A stretch of 61,243 bases of DNA from Deltaproteobacteria bacterium (GCA_021802645.1 JAJZRO010000014.1:1-61243); one strand, 5' to 3'. Positions 48,169 to 57,749 are shown, counted from the first letter of the stretch. A program made the numbers and translations. The notes: generated by a model not told the origin, from the letters alone.

Positions 48169-50064
48169 ATGGCCAGACTGTCGATCGACCAAAATCTCCT
48201 CGAAACCTTGATCAACCAGTCGAACGATGCTGTCTTCGTCGTCGATCCCGCTACCGCTTCGATCTTGTATGGTAACGACAAGGCATGTGCCAATCTGGCT
48301 TACACCCGCGAGGAGTTGTTGCGGCTCAGGGTGACGGATTTCTCCGAAGCGGCCCCTGATGCGAGCGCTTGGCAACAGCAGGTGGAGGGGATGCGGCGGG
48401 AGGGGCGGGCTCTCTTCGAAACCCACCAGCGGCGGCGGGACGGCAGTTGGCTGCCGGTGGAGGTGAGTGCCCGTTTCTTGATGCTCGACGGTCAGGAATT
48501 CATTGTTTCGGTGGCGCGCGACATCACGGAGCGCAAGAAGGCGGAGGCCGCGCTTCGGGAGGAGAAGAACAAACTCGAAGCGGTGATTTCGGCATTGGGC
48601 GACGGGCTCACCGTGCAGGACACCGAATACCGTATCCTCTATCAGAACGCCGTGCATCGGGAAAAGCAGGGCGATCATGTGGGGGAATACTGCTACCGGG
48701 CCTACCAGCATCGCGAGTCCATTTGCCCCGGCTGCGTTCTGCAGAAAAGCCTTGCCGATGGCCAGATCCACCGGCGCGAAACCGCGGCCCGTTCCGGCGA
48801 CCGGGTAATCCACCTGGAGGTGTCGTCAAGCCCTTTGCGGGACGCCGCCGGCACCATCGTAGGCGGCATTGAGGTCGTGCGCGACATCACGCCGCAGAAG
48901 GAACTGGAGCTGCAACTGCGCCATGCCCAGAAGATGGAGGCAATCGGCACTCTGGCCGGCGGTGTGGCCCACGATTTCAACAACATCCTTTTTGCCATGC
49001 TCGGCAACACCGAGATGGCCATCAATCGGCTGGCGTTGGATGATTCGGCCCGGCCGTTGCTGGCTGAAGTGGTGCGGGCCGGCAAACGGGCCGCGGAACT
49101 GGTGCGGCAGATTCTCACCTTCAGCCAGAAGGCGGAACAGGAGCTGCGGCCGGTGGCGTTGCAGGAGGTGGTGCAGGAGGTCGTCCGTCTGCTGCGCGCC
49201 ACCCTGCCTCCAACCATCGAGATTCGCGCCCAGATTGCCGCCGACTGCGACCCGGTCTTCGGTGATGCCACCCAGTTGCACCAGCTGGTGATGAATCTGG
49301 CGATCAACGGGTACCACGCCATGCAACCGGAGGGCGGTCGCCTGGAGATTGTGCTGGACGAGGTCGCGGGCGAGGAGCAGACGCCGCCCCGCCGCTGGGT
49401 GCGACTCCGCGTCGCGGATACCGGCCACGGAATGGATGAGGCCACGCTGGAGCGCATCTTCGAGCCGTATTTCACCACCAAGGGCGCCGGCCGGGGTACC
49501 GGTCTGGGGCTTGCCTTGGTACACGGCATCGTCAAGGCGCATCAGGGGCAGATTCAGGTAAAGAGCGCGCCAGGGGCGGGAACGACTTTCGAGATTCGTT
49601 TCCCGGCGCATCGGGAAATCGCCGCGGCGGCAAAAGAGGCTGGCGAGGCGCCGGCGCCGCTCTGCGGTTTGGCTGCCCGTGTTCTCTTTGTCGACGATGA
49701 AGAGATGCTTCTTCGTCTTGCCCAGGTGGCGCTTGGGGAATTGGGTTGCACCGTGACCGCGGCCAGTAACCCGCTGGAGGCCTTCGCGTTGTTCGCCGCC
49801 GCGCCGGAGAATTTTGACCTGATGATCACCGATCAGGCCATGCCGCGGTTGAGCGGCGTCGAGTTGGCGCGCAAGGTGCTCGCTCTCCGGCCCGATCTGC
49901 CGGTCATCCTTTGTACGGGGTTTGCCGATGCGACGGCGATCCAAGCGGCCAAGGAGGCGGGCATCACCACGGTGGTGATGAAGCCGTTGACGCTGGGGGA
50001 ACTCAGCCGGCTCATCCATCAACTTCTTGCGGTGCCGGCAACCCGCAGCCGCGCCCCGCAGTAA
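48169..50064 (+). CDS. Cytosolic PAS-PAS histidine kinase with receiver domain
   Basis: A 631-residue protein without membrane helices. Two PAS domains come first (about 8-125 and 130-240). The second contains CYRAYQHRESICPGC, a cysteine pattern found in PAS domains that may bind an iron-sulfur cluster or act as a redox switch. The histidine kinase core (GGVAHDFNNILFAMLGNTEM) and HATPase (IFEPYFTTKGAGRGTGLGLA) follow. The C-terminal receiver has VLFVDDEEM, the phospho-aspartate in LMITDQAMPRLSG and VVMKPLT. It probably senses a cytoplasmic redox or metabolic cue. Its final output partner is not encoded nearby. Confidence 0.88.
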   Translation: MARLSIDQNLLETLINQSNDAVFVVDPATASILYGNDKACANLAYTREELLRLRVTDFSEAAPDASAWQQQVEGMRREGRALFETHQRRRDGSWLPVEVSARFLMLDGQEFIVSVARDITERKKAEAALREEKNKLEAVISALGDGLTVQDTEYRILYQNAVHREKQGDHVGEYCYRAYQHRESICPGCVLQKSLADGQIHRRETAARSGDRVIHLEVSSSPLRDAAGTIVGGIEVVRDITPQKELELQLRHAQKMEAIGTLAGGVAHDFNNILFAMLGNTEMAINRLALDDSARPLLAEVVRAGKRAAELVRQILTFSQKAEQELRPVALQEVVQEVVRLLRATLPPTIEIRAQIAADCDPVFGDATQLHQLVMNLAINGYHAMQPEGGRLEIVLDEVAGEEQTPPRRWVRLRVADTGHGMDEATLERIFEPYFTTKGAGRGTGLGLALVHGIVKAHQGQIQVKSAPGAGTTFEIRFPAHREIAAAAKEAGEAPAPLCGLAARVLFVDDEEMLLRLAQVALGELGCTVTAASNPLEAFALFAAAPENFDLMITDQAMPRLSGVELARKVLALRPDLPVILCTGFADATAIQAAKEAGITTVVMKPLTLGELSRLIHQLLAVPATRSRAPQ

Positions 50065-50081
50065 CGATCAGGGGAAACGAT

Positions 50082-50447
50082 ATGGATATTTCGCAGGCTA
50101 TTGCCGCCATGAAGCAGAAACCGGGCTTTGCCGAGAATGTCGGCATGGTGCTGGTGCACAACGGCGTGGTCCGCGCCTGGAGCCGCAAGGACAAAAGCGG
50201 GGTGACGGCGCTGGAGGTGACCCCGGATCAGGCCAAGATCGAGGCGATCCGCCAGGAGTTTCTGAGAAGGCCGGGCATCTTCGACATCGTCATCGAGGCC
50301 AAAAGCGGCCGCTTCCAGCCCGGCGACGATCTGCTCTTTCTCATCGTGGCGGGCGACATCCGCGAGAACGTGAAACCGGCCCTGGCCGACCTCCTCGACC
50401 GGGTCAAGGCCGAGGCGATCACGAAGCAGGAGATCGCGGTGGCGTAA
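50082..50447 (+). CDS. MoaE-like protein
   Basis: A 121-residue protein resembling MoaE, the large subunit of molybdopterin synthase, in overall length and order: NVGMVLVHNGVVRAWSR, then EAIRQEFLRRPGIFDIVIEA, SGRFQPGDDLLFLIVAGDIR and a C-terminal AEAITKQEIAV. The key lysine of IWKKE-type ends may be the K in ITKQE, but the usual tryptophan is absent. No MoaD or other cofactor gene is adjacent. It may therefore be a divergent member with a separate role. It lies 17 bases after the kinase. Confidence 0.65.
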   Translation: MDISQAIAAMKQKPGFAENVGMVLVHNGVVRAWSRKDKSGVTALEVTPDQAKIEAIRQEFLRRPGIFDIVIEAKSGRFQPGDDLLFLIVAGDIRENVKPALADLLDRVKAEAITKQEIAVA

Positions 50448-50471
50448 GCGGTCTGCCGCCCATTTCTCTGC

Positions 50472-50537
50472 TTGCAAAACCTCGCATTTCCGGTTAGTAA
50501 AGAGCCTTCCTCAGCGGCCGGCTTTGTGGCGCCGGCC
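50472..50537 (+). promoter_or_regulatory. Promoter and leader hairpin of efp
   Basis: TTGCAA (50472-50477) and TAGTAA (50495-50500) are 17 bases apart. A hairpin GGCCGGC (50516-50522) / GCCGGCC (50531-50537) follows at the start of the predicted transcript, 24 bases before the efp start. Confidence 0.5.
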
Positions 50538-50561
50538 CCAATCATTTCAGGAGAAGGGCGT

Positions 50562-51125
50562 ATGTATACCAGTTCCGATCTGCGCAAGGGCCTCAAGGTC
50601 AGCATCGACGGCGACCCCTATATCATCACCGATTTCGAATTCTCCAAGCCCGGCAAGGGGCAGGCCCTCTACAAGTGCCGCTTGAAGAACATGATTACCG
50701 GCAATGCCTTTGACCGCACCTTCCGCTCCGGCGACAAGTTCGAGAAGCCGGACCTGATGGAGCGCACCATGCAGTACCTCTACGCCCAGGCCGACGAGTT
50801 CCACTTCATGGACACCCGCAGCTTCGAGCAGATCGTCATCACCAAGGAGCAACTCGGCGACGCCATCAACTTCCTGATCGACAACATGGAAGTGGATGTG
50901 CTCCTCTTCAACGACCGGCCCATCGGCGTCACCCTGCCCAACTTCGTCAACCTCACCGTGGTCCGTGCCGATCCGTGGGTCAAGGGCGACACCAGCGGTT
51001 CCGACACCAAGCCGGTCACCGTGGAGACGGGCTACGTGGTGCAGGTGCCGCCCTTCATCGAGGAGGGCGAGAAGCTCCAGATCGACACCCGTACCGGGCA
51101 GTACGTGACCCGCGTCAAAGAATAA
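50562..51125 (+). CDS. efp: Translation elongation factor P
   Basis: A 187-residue factor that helps ribosomes pass polyproline stretches by entering the E site. The conserved modification loop is FSKPGKGQAL with the target lysine K32. VLLFNDRPIGVTLPNFVNLTV and the C-terminal IEEGEKLQIDTRTGQYVTRV are family marks. It is followed after 11 bases by epmA, which encodes the enzyme that lysylates K32, so the modification system is encoded together. No epmB lies in the window. Confidence 0.96.
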   Translation: MYTSSDLRKGLKVSIDGDPYIITDFEFSKPGKGQALYKCRLKNMITGNAFDRTFRSGDKFEKPDLMERTMQYLYAQADEFHFMDTRSFEQIVITKEQLGDAINFLIDNMEVDVLLFNDRPIGVTLPNFVNLTVVRADPWVKGDTSGSDTKPVTVETGYVVQVPPFIEEGEKLQIDTRTGQYVTRVKE

Positions 51126-51136
51126 CCCGTAGGCAG

Positions 51137-52039
51137 ATGGGCACCCTGCGCGGTCTCCATCTGCGGGCCGCCGTCATCCGGGCGGTCCGCGCCTTTTTTG
51201 AGGAGGCGGGGTATCTGGAGGTCGATACCCCGCTCCGCCTTCCCTCCCTCGCCCCCGAACCCCATATCGAACCGCAGGAGTCCGGCGACTGGTTTCTCCA
51301 GACCTCGCCGGAACTCTGCATGAAGCGGCTCTTGGCCCGCGGCTATCCGAAGATCTTTCAGCTCTGCCACTGCTTCCGCAAGGAGGAACGCGGGAAAAAG
51401 CACCTGCCGGAATTTGCCATGCTTGAGTGGTACCGGGCCGAGTGCGATTGCCACGACCTCATGGCCGAGACCGAGGAGCTGATCCGCTCCGTGGCCAAGA
51501 TGGTGGGGATGGGGGAATCATTGTTCTACCGGGGGCAGCGGATCGACCTAACTGCACCATGGGAGCGGCTTACGGTGGCCGCGGCCTTTGCCCGGTATGC
51601 ACCGATGTCGGCGGAGGAGGCGTTGCGGCAGGGGACTTTTGACGAGGTGCTGGTGGAGCGGATCGAGCCCCATCTTGGCCAGGGGCGCCCCACTTTTTTG
51701 TATGAGTATCCAGCGGCGTTGGGTTCGCTGGCGCGGCTCAAGCCCGGTGACTCAACCGTGGCCGAACGTTTCGAGCTGTACATGGCCGGCATCGAAGTGG
51801 CCAACGGTTTTTCCGAACTGACCGATCCGGCCGAGCAACGTCGTCGTTTTGTGGCGGACCAGGCCGCCATCCGGGCTCAGGGACGCGACCCCGGCCCGAT
51901 GCCGGAAAAATTCCTCGATGAGCTTACCGCCATGCCGGAAGCCGCAGGCATCGCCCTCGGCCTCGACCGCCTGGTGATGCTTATTGCCGACGCCGCCACC
52001 ATCGATCAGGTGGTGGCTTTCCCCCCTGAACACTTGTAG
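51137..52039 (+). CDS. epmA: EF-P (R)-beta-lysine ligase EpmA
   Basis: A 300-residue class II lysyl-tRNA synthetase-like enzyme without an anticodon-binding domain, which attaches beta-lysine to EF-P. The class II motifs are visible: LPSLAPEPHIEPQE, the motif 2 region CHCFRKEERGKKHLPEFAML with EWYRAECD, and motif 3 GIALGLDRLVMLIADA. NGFSELTDPAEQRRRF is also characteristic. The link to efp is direct. It starts at ATG 51137; the longer open frame overlaps efp and is not used. Confidence 0.95.
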   Translation: MGTLRGLHLRAAVIRAVRAFFEEAGYLEVDTPLRLPSLAPEPHIEPQESGDWFLQTSPELCMKRLLARGYPKIFQLCHCFRKEERGKKHLPEFAMLEWYRAECDCHDLMAETEELIRSVAKMVGMGESLFYRGQRIDLTAPWERLTVAAAFARYAPMSAEEALRQGTFDEVLVERIEPHLGQGRPTFLYEYPAALGSLARLKPGDSTVAERFELYMAGIEVANGFSELTDPAEQRRRFVADQAAIRAQGRDPGPMPEKFLDELTAMPEAAGIALGLDRLVMLIADAATIDQVVAFPPEHL

Positions 52040-52046
52040 CCTTTTT

Positions 52047-52423
52047 CCTCCTTCTTTTGCTCGCCCAAAAGAAGGAGGCAAGAAAAGGGCGCCCCGACTG
52101 TCCCGGTCCTGCCGGACTGCCCTTAGGTGCTCGCCGCCAGCGGGAACGCTGTGAACTCGCCCTCCCTGGCTCAGACAGCACAGCGTCCTTTTTCCGCCAG
52201 CGGCTGCGCCCTGCGGCGGGACAGGACGGGGGTTCAAAAAACCGTCTCACGCAGCCGAGCACCGGAGAACAGGCCGGAAAGAGCGCGAGGACTGTCTGAG
52301 GGTGAAGCCCGAGTTCCGCAGCGCCCGGCCTGCTCTTCGGGGCGCAGGGAATCCGCCGCAGGCGGACCAGTGACCGGGTGCCGTTTCTTTGGTTCCTTTC
52401 TTTGGGCAAGCAAAGAAAGGAAC
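52047..52423. repeat. 377-bp intergenic element bounded by two matching hairpins
   Basis: The left end is a perfect 13-bp hairpin (52047-52059 with 52066-52078; loop CTCGCC); the right end is another perfect 13-bp hairpin (52392-52404 with 52411-52423; loop GGCAAG). Read on the opposite strand, the right hairpin resembles the left one closely (loop CTTGCC), so the whole element has inverted-repeat ends that are themselves palindromes. The interior is GC-rich and untranslatable in any credible way. It occupies nearly all of the 428-base gap between epmA and the glycosylase gene. I recall similar purine/pyrimidine-rich ends in other proteobacterial intergenic repeats. Confidence 0.8.
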
Positions 52424-52467
52424 GGAAAAGATGACGTATTCGAGTGTTCTTTCAGGGTTCGGGAATG

Positions 52468-53256
52468 TTACCGTGATGCAAATGTGGCCAGCCGTTTCTG
52501 GATGAGCTGCAAATCGACCCAGGCGGCCTTTTTCATCTCCGGGTTACGGAGGAGGAAGACCGGGGAGAAGGTAGGCATCAGTGGAATCTGCTGACATTTG
52601 TGCCAGGTGCCGCGCAGTTGCAGCAGGTTTTTTTTGCTGTGCAGCAGGGCCTGGGCGGCCAGGCCGCCCATGGCGCAGATCACCTTGGGCCGCACTGCCG
52701 CGATCTGCTGGAGCAGGAAGGGTTGGCAGGCGGCGATCTCCTCGGGCAGCGGCTCATGGCCGTCGGTTGGCCGACATTTGACCAGGTTGGCGAGATAGAG
52801 GTCCGGCCGGTCCAGGCCGATGGCCCCCATCATCTTCATGAGCAACTCGCCCGCCTCGTCTTGGAAAGGAAGGCCGGCACCGTCATCTTCCGCCGTCGGA
52901 AATTCACCCACGATCAAGAGCTTCGCCCCGCTCTCCCCCTCACCGAAAACGATATTCTTCCGTCCCTCATGCCGGGCGCAGCGCTGGCAGTCGCCCAATT
53001 CCTTGCGGAGGTCGGCCAGGCTACTGGCGCTGGTTACCGGCGCAGCTACCGGACGGCGCGGCCGTCTTTCCCCGGTTGGTACCGGAGTCGCGGTCTTCTT
53101 CTCGGTGGCGGGGCAGAGAAAGCGGGAAAGTTCCGGGGAGGCTGGATAGCCCTCGATGCCCATGGCCTGCTGGAAAGCCACCAGATTTCTGGCGTCACGG
53201 ACCAGTCCGGCCAAGGCTGCCCGGTCGGGCGGGATCATCGCTTTCTCGTTTTCCAT
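52468..53256 (-). CDS. Family 4/5-like uracil-DNA glycosylase
   Basis: A 262-residue protein. Its C-terminal two-thirds is an iron-sulfur uracil-DNA glycosylase domain that removes uracil from DNA. Cluster cysteines include CQRCARHEGRK (two), LVKCRPT and possibly AACQPF. The active-site motif is VGEFPTAEDDGAGLPFQDEA, somewhat divergent from the usual GEAPG. The later motif is PTFSPVFLLRNPEMKK, where the usual HPS reads SPV-like. The N-terminal 90 residues are an unstructured, basic extension. ATG 53256 gives the normal start; the open frame continues to 53385. Confidence 0.85.
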   Translation of the reverse strand: MENEKAMIPPDRAALAGLVRDARNLVAFQQAMGIEGYPASPELSRFLCPATEKKTATPVPTGERRPRRPVAAPVTSASSLADLRKELGDCQRCARHEGRKNIVFGEGESGAKLLIVGEFPTAEDDGAGLPFQDEAGELLMKMMGAIGLDRPDLYLANLVKCRPTDGHEPLPEEIAACQPFLLQQIAAVRPKVICAMGGLAAQALLHSKKNLLQLRGTWHKCQQIPLMPTFSPVFLLRNPEMKKAAWVDLQLIQKRLATFASR

Positions 53257-53404
53257 GCCCGTTTTATACCCTGCCTGGCCGTGAAAACCAAGGGACAATC
53301 CGGCCAGTTGCCTCATGCGCCGGATTCGCCTACACTGATCTCTGAGGCGGGGCTGCGACGGTTTTTGGCCGTTCCGCGTTCGCAAACACCAGGGAGGTTA
53401 CGCT

Positions 53405-53605
53405 ATGGCGGAATTTAGGGTCTGCACCACCTGCGGCTACCAGCGCGGTTTCCACGTCCACTTCCGCGAGGCCCCCGGCGGCGGGGTGATCATCGGGCTC
53501 ATCTGCCCCAACTGCGGGCAATCCTTTGACCTTGGCTGGCGCGCGGGGGAGATCACCATCCCGCTCACGGTCACGCCGGGGCCGGTCTTTGGAAAGACAG
53601 GGTGA
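53405..53605 (+). CDS. Small zinc-ribbon protein
   Basis: A 66-residue protein with two CxxC pairs: CTTCG at 7-11 and CPNCG at 34-38, separated by 23 residues, the arrangement of a zinc ribbon. AGGGAGG lies seven bases before the ATG. Between the pairs are mixed beta-type residues (GFHVHFREAPGGGVIIGL). No homologue is recognised; a nucleic-acid or protein adaptor role is possible. It is divergent from the glycosylase gene. Confidence 0.68.
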   Translation: MAEFRVCTTCGYQRGFHVHFREAPGGGVIIGLICPNCGQSFDLGWRAGEITIPLTVTPGPVFGKTG

Positions 53606-53744
53606 GCAATGCCCCATGCGGCTGGACTCCCGCCGCCAAGGCCTTAATCTCGCACCAAGCCAGGCGCCAGGCGCGTAACAGGGGGCAAGGTCCCATTGAT
53701 TCGGGAAGGCGCTCCTCGTGGCCGCGGGGTGTGTCTGCCCACGC

Positions 53745-55514
53745 CTAGTGGGAACGGGGGGCTGCCCCATGGTCATTCCGTGGCGTCGCCTCTTTTGCGG
53801 CAGAGACGGGAGTGGCGACGGGCAGGATTTTTTTGATCTCCATGGCCTGGGCCATGATGGTCAGGTAGGCCTTGTAGTAATCGACCGGGGCAAAGGTGCC
53901 ATTGCGTCCCTTGGAGGAGCGGCGTACATAGTTGAGGATGATGTTGGGCACCTCATAGTGGTGGATGGTGTTGTACTCCACGCTCCGGCCGTTCTCCACA
54001 AAGAAGATCCGGTTCAGATAGAGAAACTCTTCCTGTTGTCCGAGATAGTTATAGTCCTCGTAGGTATTCGGTCCGAATTGCAGTGGCGGCAGGTGGTCGC
54101 TCACCAGGATGATCAGGCTTTTCGGGTCGATGCGCACCAGCTCCCGGACAAAGGCGGCAATGGCCTGGGTGCGATAATAGTACTGGTTGACCGCGCGTTG
54201 CAGCTGCTCATCCTCCGGCCCCCCCGTAACCGTTATAATTTCCGGCCGTTTTTGCGTATTGATGTCGTTGGGGGTATGGCCGTACATGGTCAAGACATAG
54301 TTGAACAAGGGGGTTTGGGGATGCTCCTTGAGCCAGTGGGCCACGAATTTGAGATTCTGACCGAGAAGATCGCCATCAAACATGTACTCCTCGTCGGTCA
54401 CATCGCCTCTGGTGAGATAGGTGTCCTGGCCCGGCGCGTATTCGCTGGGATAGTATGCCTTTTCAAAGCCAAGGCCGGCATAGGCATTGACGGAATTGAA
54501 GAATTCGGGCCGGTAGCCGTTGGTGGCCATGGTGTGGTAGCCGGCCTCGTTGAGGAGATTCGGCAGGCAAGCGGTCCTGGCGCCGGTGAAGACATTGAAC
54601 TCCACGCCGGAGACTTCCCGTAAGGCAGGCACCCCGCAAAGCACTTCAAACTCGGCCTGGCCGGTGCCACCTCCGAAAACCGGGGAGTGGGAGAAGCTGC
54701 CCCGGTGTTTGAAGATCTTCTCGAAATCAGGATGGGTTGGCCTGCGCGAGTATTTGGCAGCGAGCAGGAGTTCCGGGTCCAGAAAGCTTTCGAGGACCAC
54801 GAGGTGCACGTTCCGTTTGCGCCGCTGTTTCTTGATCTCTCCGACCATCCGGTCCTTGTCCAGGAGATAGAAGGGATTCTCTCGGTAGTGGGCGGTCTTC
54901 TTGAGCATGCTTCGGCGCTGCGCCTCGTTGTAGAGGGCCATGCTGAACCGGCCGTTGTTGCCGGCGCTGATCATATCGGAATAATGGACGATCTCGTCCT
55001 GGGTCGCCTCAAAGGCGGTTGAGAAGGCCTCGGGGTACCATTCCACCGCGATTCCCAGGGCGGCGAGCGGTAACAGCCCCAGGGCCGCCGGTTTGACGGA
55101 CTGCCGGGAGATATTCCCGAGGAAGAGGAGCAGGGGAATCTCCCAGACGCCGATGAGTACCGCCTTGAGCCAGAAGGGCAGGATGGTCAGCAGTTCTGGC
55201 AGTTCCCTCACCTCTATCAGGCGTGGCATGCGGCCGAGTTGGAGACGGTACACATCAAAAACGGCGTAGCAGAGCACGATGGGCACCGCGACAATCACCG
55301 GCTGCCAGCGCGACTTTCGGGTAATCAGGTTGCCGAAAAAGTAGAGATAGAGCAGCAGGGGGATTTCAAGCCGCCAGGCTGGCAGCAGCGAAGGAAAGCC
55401 GCCGACTTGCTCCATGACCGTCGTGTAGCCGAGGAGGAAAAGGAGAAACGCCGTATAGCGGCTCCAGAGCACCGGCAACAGCGAGGAGAGGAGTGTCAGG
55501 AGCCGTTTCCTCAT
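53745..55514 (-). CDS. LtaS-like membrane sulfatase (phosphoglycerol transferase family)
   Basis: A 589-residue protein: about five N-terminal membrane helices (to about 180), a linker, then a periplasmic sulfatase domain. VVLESFLDPELL holds the first metal ligand, GGGTGQAEFEVLCG the nucleophilic threonine, and TMYGHTPN and LVSDHLPPLQFG the further metal-site residues. In Gram-negatives such enzymes decorate periplasmic glucans or lipopolysaccharide with phosphoglycerol or phosphoethanolamine. The donor cannot be read. ATG 55514 is used; a GTG at 55529 with AAAGGG upstream is possible. Confidence 0.85.
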   Translation of the reverse strand: MRKRLLTLLSSLLPVLWSRYTAFLLFLLGYTTVMEQVGGFPSLLPAWRLEIPLLLYLYFFGNLITRKSRWQPVIVAVPIVLCYAVFDVYRLQLGRMPRLIEVRELPELLTILPFWLKAVLIGVWEIPLLLFLGNISRQSVKPAALGLLPLAALGIAVEWYPEAFSTAFEATQDEIVHYSDMISAGNNGRFSMALYNEAQRRSMLKKTAHYRENPFYLLDKDRMVGEIKKQRRKRNVHLVVLESFLDPELLLAAKYSRRPTHPDFEKIFKHRGSFSHSPVFGGGTGQAEFEVLCGVPALREVSGVEFNVFTGARTACLPNLLNEAGYHTMATNGYRPEFFNSVNAYAGLGFEKAYYPSEYAPGQDTYLTRGDVTDEEYMFDGDLLGQNLKFVAHWLKEHPQTPLFNYVLTMYGHTPNDINTQKRPEIITVTGGPEDEQLQRAVNQYYYRTQAIAAFVRELVRIDPKSLIILVSDHLPPLQFGPNTYEDYNYLGQQEEFLYLNRIFFVENGRSVEYNTIHHYEVPNIILNYVRRSSKGRNGTFAPVDYYKAYLTIMAQAMEIKKILPVATPVSAAKEATPRNDHGAAPRSH

Positions 55515-55544
55515 GGCGGATAGATCCACACCGTCGGGTGCCCT

Positions 55545-57749
55545 TTAGAGCGGCACGGCAATGGTGATGACCTCGTCCGGCAACAGCGTGTGATGCCGCC
55601 GCACCCGCACCTGCATGGTCTCGCCCTTTTTCCGATAGAAGAGGGCGATTTTTACCTCATCTATGGAGGTGATCGGCTCGTTGTCCAAGGCGAGCAGGTC
55701 GTCCCCCGGCTCAAGCCCGGCCTTGCCGGCCACGCCCTCCGGCAGCACTTCGTCAATCCGCACGCCGTTGTTCTTCTCCGTCAGCTTTACCCCCAAGGTC
55801 GGCAGGGGGGGAAGCGGCGCCGGCGTCACGCTGATGAGGTAATCGGCCTCGCTTGGTTTGATCTCCTCCTCGCGCGCCGGCAGGAGCACCGCCTGGGCGA
55901 CCGGCAGCCGTCGGGCGATGCGCGGCGGGATCGCGGTATCCTTCAGGGCATGGCCTTGGCCGACCACCATGGCCAGACGGTAGTCAGGATGTCTGGCGAG
56001 AAACTCCGCTGCGGACTCGGCCATGGTCTCGTCCCACAGCGCCTGGGCCTCAAGGAAATTGTTCAGCTCTTTCGGCGGGGCGTGCCCGTCGTGCATGGCA
56101 AACGCGTCGGCAACCCGCTCCCGGTAACCGGGCAGGCCAAGGTCCCGTTCCGGCGGGAGCTTGGCGGTTTCTTCCGGCGTCAGGGCCGCCAGCCCGCCGG
56201 CCCGGAAGACTTTGGCAGTGATGCCCTTCTCCAGGTTGAGCGCCACCACCGGCAGCCGGTTGGCTCGGGCAAAGGCGAGGATATCCCGATAGAAGCGGAA
56301 GTCGAACCCCCAGTTGGTGAAGTAGTCCGACTTTTTGAGAAACTCCCGTTCGTCGATGGTGCCGGCCACATAGGCGTCGAGCGCCGCTTGGGTCGGGCGC
56401 GGGAACATCTCCATGCCGATGGCAAGCTTGGGCGATTGCCGGTAGAGGGCGCGGATGACCCGGAGTTGGAGCTGGTGGTCCTCGAACTTGTCATGGGTCT
56501 CGCCGATGAAGACTACCCTGGTGTGCCGCAGCCGTTCCATGATCGCGGCAAAGCCGAGCTGGTTGGCCAGCGCCACCCCGGTGGGGGGCTGGTCCAGCCA
56601 CCAGCCGATGCCCATGTCGGCGTCGGCGGTGCGCTGCTGCCGGACCATGCCGCCGGCCAGATGGGCAAAGGTGGCGAGGTCGAGTCCGTCGAAGAGGCGG
56701 GGCAGGGCCAGGGTGGTCTCCGCGGTCGAGGCGGCGGAGATGAGCACCGCGACCTGGTCCGGCCCCAAGGGATTGGCGCGGACCTCGAGAGTGAAGCCAT
56801 CGGCGGGATGGGAGGGCCGGGCGAAGAGGCTGCGGACGATCGGGGTATTGAGGCCGAGGAAAAGCACGTTGCGACCGACAAGGTCGGTGTCCTTTACCGT
56901 GGCGGCCGGGATGGTCTCGCAGCCGAGGCGGCGAAGCCGTTCCGCCAGCGGGCCGAAGGGCGAGGCCGCAAGGTCGTCGGGTACCACGGCGAGCGGTTTG
57001 GCGCTGTTGCGGTAGCGGGCCCAGACCGGCGGGTATTCGTCCGCCACCAGGGCGCGCAGCAGATGATACTCCGGGTCGAGGAGCAGCTCGGTGGGCAGTT
57101 CGGTGAGGGTGAGGCTGACCGGCGTCTCCGCCGCGCTGATCGCGATCTCCTGCGTCACCACCTCGGCCGGGGTGGTGACCCGGATCGGCACCGAGAGGGT
57201 GGCGGGATGCTTTTGCTCCTGCACCAGGGTGAAGGAGAGGCGGACCTGGCCCTTTTCTTCCTCGGTGGCCACCTTGTTGATGGTGAGTTGGGGCAGCTCG
57301 CGCTGGTCCGGCCACTGGCTGAAGAATTTTTCCAGCTCGGGGTTGGCCGCCACAAAGGCCTGCCGCAGCGTAGGCCAGTCCAGGGCCCGGTTGCCGGCGA
57401 GAAGGCTTGTGCTGGTGGCCTGAAAAACTGCCTCGCCTGCCTGACGGCGCAGCATCTGGAGGAGCATCCCCGCGCGGGCGTCGGCCGCTTCCTGGCGCGC
57501 CGCCTCGCTCTGGTTCCCGTCCAGGCTTTGGAGGCGGATCAGCAGCGCCTTGCGCTCGACCGCGGTGGTGGGGTGACTGGCAACCTGGGTGAGCAAGAGG
57601 CGCAGGGTATCGGGCGTCATGGCAACGGGCGGCGGCGGGGTTGGCGTGGTGGGGGCGGGTGGCGGCTGATCGGCGGCAGTCGCCATCAGCGGCCAGCACG
57701 CCGCGGCGACCAGCAGGGCCAGGCAAAAATTACGGCAGCGTGAGGCCAC
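55545..57749 (-). CDS. Secreted ChaN-like protein with N-terminal unknown region and PDZ domain
   Basis: A 734-residue protein with a signal peptide ([18 protein letters not shown]). Residues about 30-380 form an unrecognised N-terminal region with a peptidase-like or adaptor feel. Residues about 380-640 resemble the ChaN/haem-binding DUF399 fold: [39 protein letters not shown] and [11 protein letters not shown]. The last 90 residues are a PDZ domain ([35 protein letters not shown]). The GTG at 57749 gives a tidy signal peptide; ATG 57794 would overlap trmFO by 65 bases. The two genes overlap by 20 bases as placed. Confidence 0.75.
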   Translation of the reverse strand: MASRCRNFCLALLVAAACWPLMATAADQPPPAPTTPTPPPPVAMTPDTLRLLLTQVASHPTTAVERKALLIRLQSLDGNQSEAARQEAADARAGMLLQMLRRQAGEAVFQATSTSLLAGNRALDWPTLRQAFVAANPELEKFFSQWPDQRELPQLTINKVATEEEKGQVRLSFTLVQEQKHPATLSVPIRVTTPAEVVTQEIAISAAETPVSLTLTELPTELLLDPEYHLLRALVADEYPPVWARYRNSAKPLAVVPDDLAASPFGPLAERLRRLGCETIPAATVKDTDLVGRNVLFLGLNTPIVRSLFARPSHPADGFTLEVRANPLGPDQVAVLISAASTAETTLALPRLFDGLDLATFAHLAGGMVRQQRTADADMGIGWWLDQPPTGVALANQLGFAAIMERLRHTRVVFIGETHDKFEDHQLQLRVIRALYRQSPKLAIGMEMFPRPTQAALDAYVAGTIDEREFLKKSDYFTNWGFDFRFYRDILAFARANRLPVVALNLEKGITAKVFRAGGLAALTPEETAKLPPERDLGLPGYRERVADAFAMHDGHAPPKELNNFLEAQALWDETMAESAAEFLARHPDYRLAMVVGQGHALKDTAIPPRIARRLPVAQAVLLPAREEEIKPSEADYLISVTPAPLPPLPTLGVKLTEKNNGVRIDEVLPEGVAGKAGLEPGDDLLALDNEPITSIDEVKIALFYRKKGETMQVRVRRHHTLLPDEVITIAVPL

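Noticed and set aside
53606-53744. Possible tRNA or small RNA in the gap before the LtaS-like gene
   Set aside because: No cloverleaf, CCA end or terminator could be folded; only short GC-rich inverted pieces.
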